Assembly: GCA_033977485.1 (NCBI GenBank)
Contig: CM066984.1
Span: 43,469,100-43,533,099 of the forward strand
Source of the DNA: Hydrangea macrophylla
Lineage: Eukaryota > Streptophyta > Magnoliopsida > Cornales > Hydrangeaceae
DNA: 64,000 nt
Direction: 5' to 3'
Part shown: piece by piece, positions 43,771 through 54,880 of the stretch
How the letters are laid out: every line of letters starts with the position of its first letter
How positions within the stretch are numbered: position 1 is the stretch's first letter
Made by a program: the position numbers and the translations under genes
Notes under the pieces: generated by a model
What the model saw: the letters and a program-made list of their open reading frames with translations, nothing else
What the model was told of the DNA's origin: nothing
Databases searched by the model: none

Positions 43771-43778
43771 TATATATA
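43771..43778 (+). promoter_or_regulatory. TATA box of LTR F
   Basis: TATATATA after a CT-rich tract; a GA/GT microsatellite follows in the leader. Confidence 0.5.
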
Positions 43779-43826
43779 TGAACCATTTTTGTGTGTAAGA
43801 GTGTTGTTTAGTTTAGGGAATTTCAA

Positions 43827-43889
43827 GAGAGAGAGAGAGAGAGAGAGAGAGTGTGTGTGTGTGTGTGTGTGTATGTGTGTGTGTGTGTT
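43827..43889. repeat. (GA)n(GT)n microsatellite
   Basis: About 13 GA units followed by about 18 GT units with one TA interruption; short TA/TG-rich and AGAG tracts continue to about 44020. Confidence 0.95.
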
Positions 43890-44213
43890 GTGTTATATAT
43901 ATATACATACATATATGTATATATATATGTAGCAATCAGAGAGAGAGAAGCAGACAGAGAAGAAGGAGAAGAAGATCAGAGACAGACAGAGAGAGAGAGA
44001 TAGAGAGAGAGGCAGAGAGGAGGACGAGCCATTGGAGAAGCTCGGAGCTCACACTTTGCCAAACATGCCCATATGACGTTCGATGAATTCTAAACTCACT
44101 TGGTACATTTTATATGATGTTTTATAAGTTTTTGACGTAAATAAATAGACCCAAATGCACCCTAACACACTTCTGGACGTTCACTGTCTAGAACCTCTGG
44201 AGAAGATGACTCT

Positions 44214-44309
44214 CGAGCGATTGAACTGAGTTCAATCGATCGAAGGGACTTCGATCGCTTGAACATTATTTTCCCAATCGATTGAAATGGTTTCAATCAA
44301 TCGAACTTT
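44214..44309. repeat. CAATCGATTG-type palindrome cluster 2 (F)
   Basis: Units include CAATCGATCG, CAATCGATTG and CAATCAATCG, lying downstream of the expected transcript start. Confidence 0.75.
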
Positions 44310-44587
44310 GCAGAACATGGAATCTTTCTTTGATTATTCGATTCTCAATTCGAACTTCCATTATGCGATTATAGGTTGATCAGGGATAATGTGACAACAA
44401 AGATAAGTATGATTAAGAATAATGGATTAACGTGATGATGTTAGATACTATGTGGTTCATGTATGAGTTTGACATCCGTTCATTTTAATCAGAGTAGTTA
44501 GACCAAAATGGGGTTGTCATGTAATCATTAATGGTATAACGATAGGTAGGTTTGCTAAGTTCTGAGATGATTACGGGAGGAACTGTT

Positions 44588-44945
44588 TCGCGAACGCGGT
44601 AGACAAACGAAGGTGTCTATGACATGCTGTGGTTGGGTAAACAGGTGTTCTCAAATGCGGTAGATGACCTTTATAACTTGCGGTGTTACGCGGTAGATGG
44701 TATCTATGACTTGCAGTGGCTAAGAATACGTAGCTGACGATAAGTTGTGGCAATAGAATTGATGTATCGATACTTGAAGCGTTAAATCCCTGACATGCGA
44801 TGGACTGTACATATGTTCTTAAAAGCGGGAGATGGACTGATGTATTATCTATGACTTACGGTGTATGCGATAGATGACCTCTATGACTGGCGGTGTTACG
44901 CAGTAGATGGTATTTATGACTTGCGATGACACTGTAGACAAAGCA
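44588..44945. repeat. GCGGTAGATG minisatellite (F)
   Basis: Six degenerate copies of GCGGTAGATG followed by a TATGACTTGCGGTG-type tract, spaced 30-130 bp, within LTR F. Confidence 0.75.
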
Positions 44946-45143
44946 TTGGTATATCTAGGAGTTTTACAATCAAGTTCATTCCAAGGGTCAGTATGTGCTT
45001 AGTTTTATTAACAAGACAATAAGGGTTGAGTAACGATATTGGTATAATAAAGAGAAAGATACTATTGTAACACTATATCTTAGTCACTTCAATAACTTGT
45101 AATAAACTTTATATCATTGGTACCCTGTGAGTTTCTGTTCACT

Positions 45144-45160
45144 CAGCTCTCAGTAAGCTG
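45144..45160 (+). other. Conserved LTR hairpin (F)
   Basis: CAGCT, 7-nt loop, AGCTG, then AATGCC: a 5-bp stem at the same place as in B, E and G. Confidence 0.5.
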
Positions 45161-45627
45161 AATGCCATTATTACCTGGACATTCCCCATCCAGATTACCA
45201 TGTCCCTCTTAATGTAAGTGATGATGCGTATGACGACAGCTACTATCTGAAGGGGGATTTTGCTACGGGTGCCCCACTAATGATGATTATGCCAAGGACG
45301 ATTATTATGCTGACGACTAACCTTACGCCAGCTAGATATGAAGAAGTTATATCTAGTTTATATTTTTGTTATCTCTGTTGAATTTTATTAGTAAACAGGT
45401 ACTTGCGCATATGTTGTCTCCAGACTTGTTAGGTTCCTGAGAACCACTCTGATGTTGTAATAGATACAATTGCTATTATATATTCAGTTTGTTTACTATT
45501 TCTGTTTATTAGTTGGACTAGTATTGTGTGGTGTGGATAATTAGTGACATTCACCCGTCATTCCCTATGGACCCAAAAAGGAAATTTATTTTTCTCTATT
45601 TTTGCTGCTCCGGGGCATGATAGCACT

Positions 45628-47390
45628 GGTGCTATTCATCAAGAAAATGGACGGGACTCAACAACTTTGTATCGACTACAAGGAGCTTAACAAGGTCACA
45701 ATTAAGAATAAATACCCATTCCCTAGAATCGATGATCTGTTTGATCAATTGCAAGGAGCAACAACTTTTTCAAAGATCGATCTATGATCCGGATATCACC
45801 AACTGTTGGTTCGACCCGAGGATATTTCAAAGACTGCTTTCAGGACGAGGTATGGACATTATGAATTCTTGGTTATGTCTTTTAGAGTAACCAATGTCAA
45901 AGCATTATTCATGGATGTAATGAACAGAGTATTTAGATCCTACTTGGATCAGTTCATTATTGTGTTCATAGATGATATCTTGATCTACTCAAGGAATGAG
46001 GCTGAACATCATGAACATATAAGGATCGCACTATAGACCCTCTAAGATAACCAATTATATGCAAAGTTCAGCAAGTGTGAGTTATGGCTTAAGGAAGTCA
46101 AGTTTCTAGGACATATTGTCTCACAAGATGGAATAGCAGTAGACTCATCAAAGACAGATGCAGTTCTAGAATAGAATATACCAACCACCACAACCGAAGT
46201 CAAGAGTTTTCTTGGTCTAGCTGGATACTATCAGAGATTTATGGAAGGATTCTCCAAGATCACAACTCCTCTTATCGGGCTCACGAAGGAGGATTTGAAG
46301 TTTGAATGGGGTAACAAGCATGAACGCGCATTCCAGGAATTGAAGGAAAGATTGACTTCAGCTCCAGTGCTTGCGATACCCAAGAGTGGGGAACAGTTCA
46401 CCATTTATAGCGACGCATCACACCAAGGACTCGGATGTGTTTTGATGCAAGATGGGAAGGTAATCGTATAAGGATTGAAATAGTTAAAATATCATGAGTT
46501 GAATTATCCAACCCATGACCTCGAGCTAGCCGTGATTCTCTTTGCACTCAAGATTTGGAGGCAATACCTCTATGGCAAGAAGTTTGATCTGTTTTCATAT
46601 CACAAGAGTCTGAGATACTTGTTCTCTCATAGGGAGTTGAACATGAAACAATGGTGTTGGATGGAATTGTTAAAGGATTACAATTTCACGTTGTAATATC
46701 ACCCTAGAAAGGAAAATGTAGTGGCTGATGCCTTAAGTCGAAAACCCCAGAAGATGATCATAGCTTCCTTTATGGTTAAAGAGTGGCAAGCATTGGAAAC
46801 CCTGGCTAAATTAGGTATTCAGGCCTCAGATCCAAGTGAAGGGTGACACTTTGGATGTCTCATGATGCAACCGACCCTCATCAGTCATATCCTTGAGGCA
46901 CAAAGGAAAAATGAAGGACTTCAACAATGGTTCACAAATGCCGCGGTAAAAGAACCAGAGAATTGGAGTATTGGTTCGGATGGAGTACTCAGATGTAGGC
47001 AAGACTTTGTGTGCCGGATGAAGATAACCTTAGAAAGGATATATTTTATGAAGCACACAAGTCACGTATGACTATCCACCCAAGAGGTACGAAGATGTAC
47101 AAAGAATTGAAAATGAAATTCTAGTGGGAAGGGATGAGGCGAGAAGTTGCTGAACACATATCTCAATGTCTTACGTGTAAGCAAGTGAATGCAGAACATC
47201 AGAAGTCTCCAGAACTTCTATGACCATTACCAGTTCCCGGATGTAAGTCGGAATACATAACTATAGATGTTGCGGTAGGATTGTCGAAGTCACAGCAAAA
47301 CCACGACGCCATTTGGGTAGTTGTGGACCGACTTACCAAATCAGCACATTTCATACCTTATAGTATGTCGTACCTGATGAGTCTGTACTA
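45628..47390 (+). pseudogene. Reverse transcriptase, RNase H and partial integrase (E)
   Basis: The reverse transcriptase resumes with [20 protein letters not shown] and has [18 protein letters not shown] and the FIDD catalytic box (near 45970). RNase H follows with [17 protein letters not shown] (near 46400-46450), and the integrase zinc region with HPRGTKMYKEL and CLTCKQV (near 47080-47180). The first catalytic Asp of the integrase is in VVDRLTKSAHFIPY (47320-47360). Stops at 45787, 46036, 46471, 46498 and 46696 and a frame change near 46850 disable it. Confidence 0.85.
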
Positions 47391-48075
47391 ACACGTTTTC
47401 TTATCAACACCCAAGTGTAGGTGATCGTACAAAATAATGTTCTAGTAAGACCAAGTCGAATCCACAGGGAACAGTAGAAAGATTTTTTTTTTAAGATATG
47501 AAGTAACAATTTTGTCCTTAAAAAAGAAAACAAAAGATGAAGGATTTTTGGGGCTTTTCCTAAATTACTAGTTCTTATATTTTTACAGCAAAACTAATTA
47601 AAAGATATTTTTTCCTAGTAATTTATGGTAAAGATTTTAACATTACACAATAAAAATAGACTAACTAAGATGCTAGTAAGAAAAGGCAGAAAAAGAGATA
47701 AAAACAAGATTTACATGAGAGGTATTTCTTGGATTTTATTAAAGTAAAAGATGGAATTAATACAAATATTTAATCTAAGTTATCTAGAAATAGGAAATAT
47801 TAATTAACTTGGAAGAAATGATTTAAAGGGATTGGGAATATGCAAATTAAAGCAAGATCACACAACTTTTGTGCTTTTAAAAGGGTTTGACATTTTTAAA
47901 CAGAGTGATTCTTTATTTAAAAATAAACTTATAACAGTTGAATTTATATCAAGTGTGTCATGTTTGATATAAAATGACATTGTTTAGTTTAAAGAAAAAT
48001 AAAAAGGCAATCGGGCAATAGCCATATTCGAACTCAAGCTTGCGAACGTGGGTTATTCGGCGCTCAGTCCCCACT
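47391..48075. other. Unassigned insertion in the E integrase
   Basis: The integrase frame is lost at about 47390. The sequence that follows, with a GTCGAATCCACAGGGAACAG tract, resembles the one at 2245-2275 in the solo LTR of the Tat element, so a related LTR may start here; no end could be fixed. Otherwise AT-rich and non-coding up to G. Confidence 0.45.
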
Positions 48076-48493
48076 TGTCACGCCCCGGAGCAGCATAAAT
48101 AGAGAAAAATAAATTTCCTTTATGGGTCCATAGGGAATGACGGGTGAATAACCGCATTGTCATCTACTCAAACCAATAAACACCACGATAGAGAGGATGC
48201 TATTCATAGAACATATCTTATTAGCATAATCAGAGGCTACAGCGGAAACTATAAAAGGTTTGGAAGCAACAGATGCCCAAGTACCAATTATAAAAGTCTA
48301 CTAAAACTATTACAACAGCTGGCTTATAGTCTCAGGCCTATAACAATAATAACAACAGATATACAAACTAACTATTACAAGCAGCACGTCTTCTTCTCCA
48401 AGCCTTCAGCTCCAAGACCGGCAGAACATCAGTCTCTCGTCCTCAAGTCCTGCGAAGCTCTAGACATTGGAATGTCCAGGGCATAAACGCCAT

Positions 48494-48513
48494 CAGCTTT
48501 GGATACAAAGCTG
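48494..48513 (-). other. Conserved LTR hairpin (G)
   Basis: CAGCTTTG, 4-nt loop, CAAAGCTG: a perfect 8-bp stem followed in element sense by ATGGCGTTTATGCCCTGG. Confidence 0.65.
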
Positions 48514-49628
48514 AGTGAGTACATTAAACAACACTCCTCACCGCTATTGTTCAGCATCTTAAAATGCGGTTAATCTCTTATCAATGACGTCTCTCACGGA
48601 CATAGCAGAGGTCTTATTAAACTATGCATTAAATCAATGATAACAGGAAACATATTAAATGAAAACAATAATAACGATCATGGAATAAATATCTCATCAC
48701 GTATTCACCATATCCATGCATGTAACCGTGCAACCACCCATGCATATACCTTTACGCCGGGACGCTGAATCCACGACTGAACCTTTATCTCATCATATCC
48801 GTACTCATATTCATACCTCTATCCGTCTCTGTATCCATTCATCAATCCCATCATTCTAATCTGATATCCATTCGTCGATACAATAATGCCAATCGGAATC
48901 ACCCGACTAGGTAATAGGTCCCACAATCCCTTGATAGGGTTACCGGTCGTCTACACGGTACCACCTATCTGTAAACGATAGAACGGCACATCGGACGTCT
49001 TCAACGATGCGTACACCCTCACTGGTCGTCTACACAGCTGAGTATATATATTAGGGCACTAGCCGGACGTAATCGTCAATGGTACACTGGACGTCTTCAA
49101 CAGTGCATACGCATTACTGGACGTCTTCAACAGCAAGAGGCGCACTAGGAACTCTAACCATCCCACGTCCACCCGACTCGTCAGTCGTTGATCCCACGGA
49201 TCCAAAGTACACATATCTCATTATTCCATACAAATCACAGTTCCCCTTTCTCATCATATCTTCTCATCTCTTCATATCAATATCCCATGCATGCTGACCA
49301 CATGTTGTGCAATGCTCATGCTTTAGATACCCAGATTTTCACATGCTTTGTATTCATCATATCTACTGGTTACTGATTATTAACATGCAGTTGTATTCCG
49401 TTCTACCATTCAATAACATATGACAGTCAAATAATTCATTTCATATCGACAGTTAATAATAAACAGTTCATCTTGTAACATTAACATAAACATCATATAA
49501 GGCTAACGTAGTATCATGTTGACTAAGCACATATCCAATATCACGTATGGTACAACCATTAGCAGCTTGGGTACATTACAATCAGCTCATAACATATAAC
49601 AATAGATAAACAACATTCTGCTATTCCC

Positions 49629-49762
49629 CAATCGATTGAACAAACATGTCAATCGATTGGACTAATGTCAATCGATTGGAAATAATGTCAATCGATTGGA
49701 CTAATGTCAATATATCGATTGGATATATCAATCGATTGAACTCTATGGCAATCGATTGGACT
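49629..49762. repeat. CAATCGATTG palindrome cluster 1 (G)
   Basis: Six perfect CAATCGATTG decamers and one partial unit in about 130 bp, with spacers such as GACTAATGT and AACTCTATGG. Confidence 0.95.
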
Positions 49763-50165
49763 CTGTCTTCTTCCTCAAAACTGCTGGTTTTATATATAAA
49801 GACGTTGGGGGATTCTCTTCTCTTTATAAACGTTATTAAACACATATATACATCACAAAACAAACCTCCTTGAGTGAGTTAATAAACTCACCTCTCCCGG
49901 CGTTCCGGTGACGGCGTCCCGAGCTCCGCGGCGGCGGTTATGGTGAGTTCTCTTTCCTCTCTCTTTCTTCTCTGCTCTCTCTTTCTCTGCCCGTCTCTGT
50001 TCTCTCTCTGGTCTCCTCCTCCTCCTCTTCTTCTCCTTCTCTCCACCCGAGAGTGTGTGTATAATATATATACAATATATATGTGTGTGTATATATATAT
50101 GAGAGAGTATGCATCTCTCTCTCTCAAGGCTGCCAAAACTTGGCCCAAGGCCACAAATGAACAAG

Positions 50166-50173
50166 TATATATA
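50166..50173 (-). promoter_or_regulatory. TATA box of LTR G
   Basis: TATATATA on the minus strand between the two palindrome clusters; the layout mirrors LTR F. Confidence 0.5.
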
Positions 50174-50235
50174 GGGGTTAAGAGAATGCCACACGTTCAA
50201 AGCTGAAGGAAAGAAGAAAATGTTTCTCAGCTTAT

Positions 50236-50429
50236 GTCAATCGATTGATATTAATGTCAATCGATTGGAGACAGATATTTGATGTCAATCGATTGGAACA
50301 ATGTCAATCGATTGAAGAAGATGGCAATCGATTGGGATGTTTGACACATCATCAATCTTAGTCGGTAGAATGTCAATCGATTGAGAAACTTATCAATCGA
50401 TTGGTATCCAAAAATGTCAATCGATTGGG
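50236..50429. repeat. CAATCGATTG palindrome cluster 2 (G)
   Basis: Eight perfect CAATCGATTG decamers in about 195 bp, upstream of the TATA box in element sense. Confidence 0.95.
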
Positions 50430-50504
50430 AACTCAAACTCACCAAAGACTAAGGAAAGTACAAGGGATATATATATACCTGAAAATACAGGGTATTACAC
50501 CACT

Positions 50505-51469
50505 GCCACTACATGATTGCCTGTCCATTAATGGATAGAAATATACATACACATACTTGAAATATAAACCTTATTAAATAAATTATTTTGCATGCTATGT
50601 ATTTTTTAGGACAACTAACATAGTTTGACAATTCACATAATTGAGTTCTTATTTCAAGTACGTGATCCTTTGAGGTCCAAAATAAATATAATCCATAAAT
50701 ATGTTAAGATTCATAGACCATGGTTATTTTTAGCTAGTAATGGAAAAAAGCAACTCATCTAATTAAATCTGCCCATTTAAGATTAGTGCACAGAAGTTGT
50801 GTTTTCTAAGTTTTTATTGCATATCCCCAATTAAAGGTCTAGCCTAACAAGTTTGGAATAAAAACTATCATCGAAATAAATTTTACAGAAATATTAAATA
50901 GATGTACACAATCACCGTCTAATTAAGATTTAGCATCATAACACCAAGAAAAGAGTGGAAACTAATTTTAATACATTTTTTCTTCACTTAACATAAGTTG
51001 GTGGAATCTGCAGAATAACAAAGTTTTAGTACAACTAAGATACCAAAGCAAAAATGAACTGAAATATTACATCAAAGTTAAATACTAATCCTTCAACCGT
51101 GATTCTTGTTGAGTCACAGTGATGGAATCCAAGAACACAAGCAAGACCAAACCAAATCCTAATCTAATTTGGGAGTGGGATATGGATACTGTGGGTATTC
51201 TTGGGGCTCTAATTGGTGATTATAACAACTACGTAGTAAAGAAATCCATAATTTCATTGTAAATTCTGTCTTACAGTGAATGAACTTTTGTTGGAAAAAT
51301 TAAAAATTTGGGGTTTCGAACTATTTTAGAGAAGATTCACAACTACTAACTATCCTAAAAACATTAAGAAACTTAAAATCTGAAAACTAAGTTTTCCTAT
51401 AGTAGATGAAAATAATTACAGGGACTCTTGCAATCAAAACTTTAATAGAAAGGTTTTATACTACAAATT
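50505..51469. other. No gene seen
   Basis: AT-rich sequence; no frame longer than about 60 codons and no recognisable motif. Confidence 0.6.
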
Positions 51470-52466
51470 TGTTGGGAATGTGCCCTCAACCCCAGTCTTA
51501 ATGTATGTGACATTTGGCATTTTATATATGGATATCATTTATACATTTAATTGTATATGTTTCATGAGATGAATGTTTGTAATCCTTAAGTATCATAGTA
51601 GGTAATTCGTGTATGTATGAGATGCATACAAGTGAGATACGAATTATTATTCTTTTATACTTAAAACTTGTCACAGTGGATGGTGAGACTGGATGTCTCA
51701 TCAAGTATACATTGTAGCTTTGTTAAATAACTTTGGATGGAGTGATGAATCTCAATCACTAGAGTGTGACTCTTAGTTAATATGCTAATGCTTATAGTGC
51801 ATTAACGGACCATGAGCTTTCATATTGACATATAAAAGTGTCAACAGTCGATAGGAACTCATAACTTGTATAAGGTACGTGTTCTCAATCTTGAGACGAT
51901 TATGGACACAGACTATGGATGTGATTGCTTTGACTTACAAATCAGTGAGGCCTTGCAAGATTAGTACCTGGGTATCTTGGGTATGTCATATTCATAGGGT
52001 TGTGAACATATATTGTCAAGATAGAATCTACCCTCTGATAAAGAGTAAGCAGTTCCTTGAGAATATCACCAAGTTGATTATTGAGAACTGCAGTCTTGTT
52101 GATAAGTAGTTATCAACATGTTTGGTAATCATGAGAAGTGAATGGGACTCAAGAAATGAAAGATGTAATTATTATTCAAGTTGACAGTAACAGTTATCCA
52201 CTACCTGAATATGATTATCAATGCTGACGGTAGAGGGACATTAGTACACTATACAAGTCTAGCTATCACTTCGGATTTGTTCTTTTGTGTTGGAGTGCAG
52301 TCATTGCTTTATAGTGATGTAAACGTTAACCGATCAGTTAGTTAATTTGTTGATCAAAGAGTTTGATCATGGGAATTAACAATTGGTCTAAGCCAACAAT
52401 AAAGAACCTAAGAGATTCCACTCTTAGCTCCGCCAGAATGCTTGGAAATACATACGAGGATGATAA

Positions 52467-52578
52467 ACCAATCAATTGAAAGAGTTTCAATCGATTGAAG
52501 GTTTGATCGATCAAACTCGTTCGATAGATTGAACTCTGGTTCAGTTCGATCAAACGAAAGAGTTTTGATCGATTGAAC
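52467..52578. repeat. CAATCGATTG-type palindrome cluster (M)
   Basis: CAATCAATTG, CAATCGATTG, TTGATCGATCAA and related units lie directly upstream of the TATA box at 52600. Confidence 0.8.
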
Positions 52579-52599
52579 TCTAAAGTCAGTTTGGAAGTC

Positions 52600-52607
52600 T
52601 ATAAATA
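52600..52607 (+). promoter_or_regulatory. TATA box of LTR M
   Basis: TATAAATA followed by a GCAGCTGCG tract, about 20 bp after the palindrome cluster. Confidence 0.55.
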
Positions 52608-52902
52608 GGGCAGCTGCGTACAGAATAGTAAGATCGTTGTTTTTATTCACACAAAGCTGCAGAAACTGTTTTAGGGTTTCCCAACCTTCTATATCCTCTC
52701 CATAAGGGTTCCCACCAACCCTTGTCACTCCGGGAGCATTCATAGGAGATATAAAGGTGAAGGCAACCTAGTGGGAGTTGTTGCACACTAAAGGAAGAAA
52801 ACAAAGTCAGAATTGGGTTCAAGACCACAAGGTAATACTCTAATTCCCCTTTCATACATGCATCTATAGAATTGATAATTAGTAGATCCGGGCATACCAA
52901 CA

Positions 52903-54218
52903 ATGTTTTGAACATGATTTTCTGCTGCGTACATAATTTAAAGTTTTTTCGAAACATGAATCCATCAAAATTAACTAAGGAGCTACAAAAAAACAAATAT
53001 TTAATAACTAATTTGATAAATCCAGAGCATAGAGTTTTCTTACAGAGACTTTGAAAATTGAAATCAAATCAAAACTTATAAAAGAGAAATCCTTTACACC
53101 ATTATAACAAAATCAATTAAAGACAACTTAGATTACTACTCCTAAGAACTACTTATGGGTGATTGGAGCTCGCAAGGTTTAGCTATGGAGGTTCCCCTAT
53201 GGTTCTCCCCGTCTCTCTGTGTGTCTCTGTTTTTTTTTCTTCTTCCCCAGATGCCTGTATTTATAGACGATGATTTCTTGCCTTGCTGAATGTAATAGGG
53301 GAAAATTCATCATTGAGGTTGTCATTGAACAAGGTAATCCATGGACCTGAGAGTGAAATTTGTCTATTTTTTCAATCTTCGCCCAATTTTTCTTCTGACA
53401 CCATTTCACATCTATTTGAATCAATTTGCAGAGAGAGAGAGAGGAAAATAATGGAAGTTGGTTCTCTCAATGGATTTTTTTCTTATTCTTTCGTTAATGA
53501 TATACAAATATATAGGAAAAAGATGTGTTGATCATTGACTTGAAATAAGCATTGGATTTGCATTGGGGATTTTTCCCATTAAAGAATTGTTGTCCTATTA
53601 TCCACCATCCCATTAATGTTTTCTTTCTTGTAGTCCACCATTTCATTAGTTCCATACATTTGGTTTGAACAATCAACCAAAATGGTAAGTGGAAGAAACA
53701 TATAAGGTTTTATGTGTCGGATCCCATTAAAAATCTAGAGATTGGAAATTGTGGAATTCTTGGTTGCATCTGGAATTCTTGCAGCTTCGTTGACAGCTTC
53801 TCGTATTGATTGGAGAAAAATTCGCATCTCTCTGGTCGTACCGCTGATTGATCGACCTCAAATTTGCGGCCACGTGTCGCTAACTCATCGAACTACATTT
53901 TACTCTTCCTGGCTAACTTCAAATTTTGAAGTCTAAAATGATGAAAATGCCCTTTTTCTCAGCTATTTCTGTTGTTCGTTGCTTATTTTCTTCCTTTTAT
54001 TGCATTATTTCAACTTCACTTTCACCTAAGCATATAAAACATGTAAAAGCACAGAATTCCACACATTTGAGTGACATCATCATTAAATCATATTAATTTT
54101 AAAATGCATGTAAAACTACAGATTTGGGAATTAAATGATCGCTATATCTATTATATTAGCACATGAATATGCAATATTCATTGCTTGTCAGTACCCGGCC
54201 GAGCATTTGAGTCGTATG
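52903..54218. other. No gene seen
   Basis: AT-rich non-coding sequence. A stretch near 53180-53280 read on the minus strand has TATAAATACAGGC and a purine-rich tract, possibly another LTR promoter. Small frames have no motif. Confidence 0.5.
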
Positions 54219-54225
54219 TAGGGGT

Positions 54226-54440
54226 GTGTTTCGGCCGGAACGGAACGGAAACCATGTCTTCAGAAAATAATCTGAAAATTTCAGAAATCCAAATTCTGTG
54301 CCAATGCCGATTCTGATTTTTCGGAATTTCCAAGTTCTATTCCGATTCGGAATTTTCGGCATTTTCGGAATTCGGAGAATTTTGGCACATTTTTGGAATT
54401 TTCAGAATAAATTCGGAATTTTCAGAATTTTTGGCCAGAA
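54226..54440. repeat. Subterminal TTTTCGGAATT repeats of the hAT element
   Basis: At least ten short units around GGAATTTTCGG, CAGAATTTTCGG and CCGGAACGG in both orientations. Such subterminal motif clusters bind hAT transposase in known elements; here that is inference. Confidence 0.65.
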
Positions 54441-54880
54441 ACACAAAAAACTAGATACAATTAAAAAAAAATACAACTACCAATAGTATTAAATAGCTAA
54501 TCATATCCACAATTCCTAATAACTATCTAATCACATCCATAATACCTATTAAAAAGCAAATCACATCCACAATACCTAATAATGTATCAAACATGACAAT
54601 TTAGCATCCACCAGAGGACCTCACAAATCCGAAAAAATAAAAGAAAAAATAACACCAAATTCAAAATACTTAAAATGTTCAACACTCAAACAACTTAAAA
54701 AAATAAAAACACTTAAAAAGATAGCCATTCCAATGCAACAACAAGAAAGTCCTCAACTCTGCACTCCACTCCCAACTAATAATGCTCCAAACTCTTGGGC
54801 AATACCTACAATGATCAAACAAACAAAAATTTATGCATGTATTAAACTTTTTAAAAAAAAAAACAAATGAAAGGAGAAGA

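Larger units (their letters stand above)
43459..45622 (+). mobile_element. Solo LTR F (Tekay-type)
   Basis: 2164 bp from TGTAATACCCTG to GGGGCATGATA, flanked by GCACT (43454-43458 and 45623-45627) inside the E reverse transcriptase. Its end and start match LTR G (reverse complement), so both come from one family. It carries two clusters of CAATCGATTG-like palindromes, a TATA box between them, a minisatellite, and the conserved hairpin near its 3' end. Confidence 0.9.
41427..47390 (+). mobile_element. Decayed Tekay-type gypsy element E (internal region)
   Basis: After the LTR end come a PBS-like site, gag, a broken protease region, reverse transcriptase split by solo LTR F, RNase H, and the integrase zinc region and first core motif. 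The sequence leaves pol at about 47390 in the middle of the integrase core. Many stops and frameshifts indicate an older copy than C and D. Confidence 0.8.
48076..50499 (-). mobile_element. Solo LTR G (Tekay-type)
   Basis: 2424 bp flanked by CCACT (48071-48075 and 50500-50504). In minus sense it starts TGTAATACCCTG like F and ends GCTGCTCCGGGGCGTGACA. It contains palindrome clusters, a TATA box, a GACGTCTTCAAC patch matching B, and the conserved hairpin. No internal coding sequence. Confidence 0.9.
51470..52902 (+). repeat. Copia-like LTR region M
   Basis: It starts TGTTGGGAATG and could end CATACCAACA, giving TGTTGG/CCAACA termini. It has a palindrome cluster (52467-52578), a TATA box at 52600 and a downstream leader with GGGTTTCCCAACC and an AGGTAATACTC tract, as in plant Copia LTRs. 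No PBS or matching flanking duplication was found, so the end at 52902 is tentative. Confidence 0.45.

Noticed and set aside
49629..50429. CRISPR-like array of regularly spaced repeats
   Set aside because: The repeats are 10-bp palindromes with irregular short spacers in a plant LTR.
52813..53157. Small frames on both strands near LTR M
   Set aside because: No similarity to known proteins by eye; the composition fits non-coding LTR sequence.
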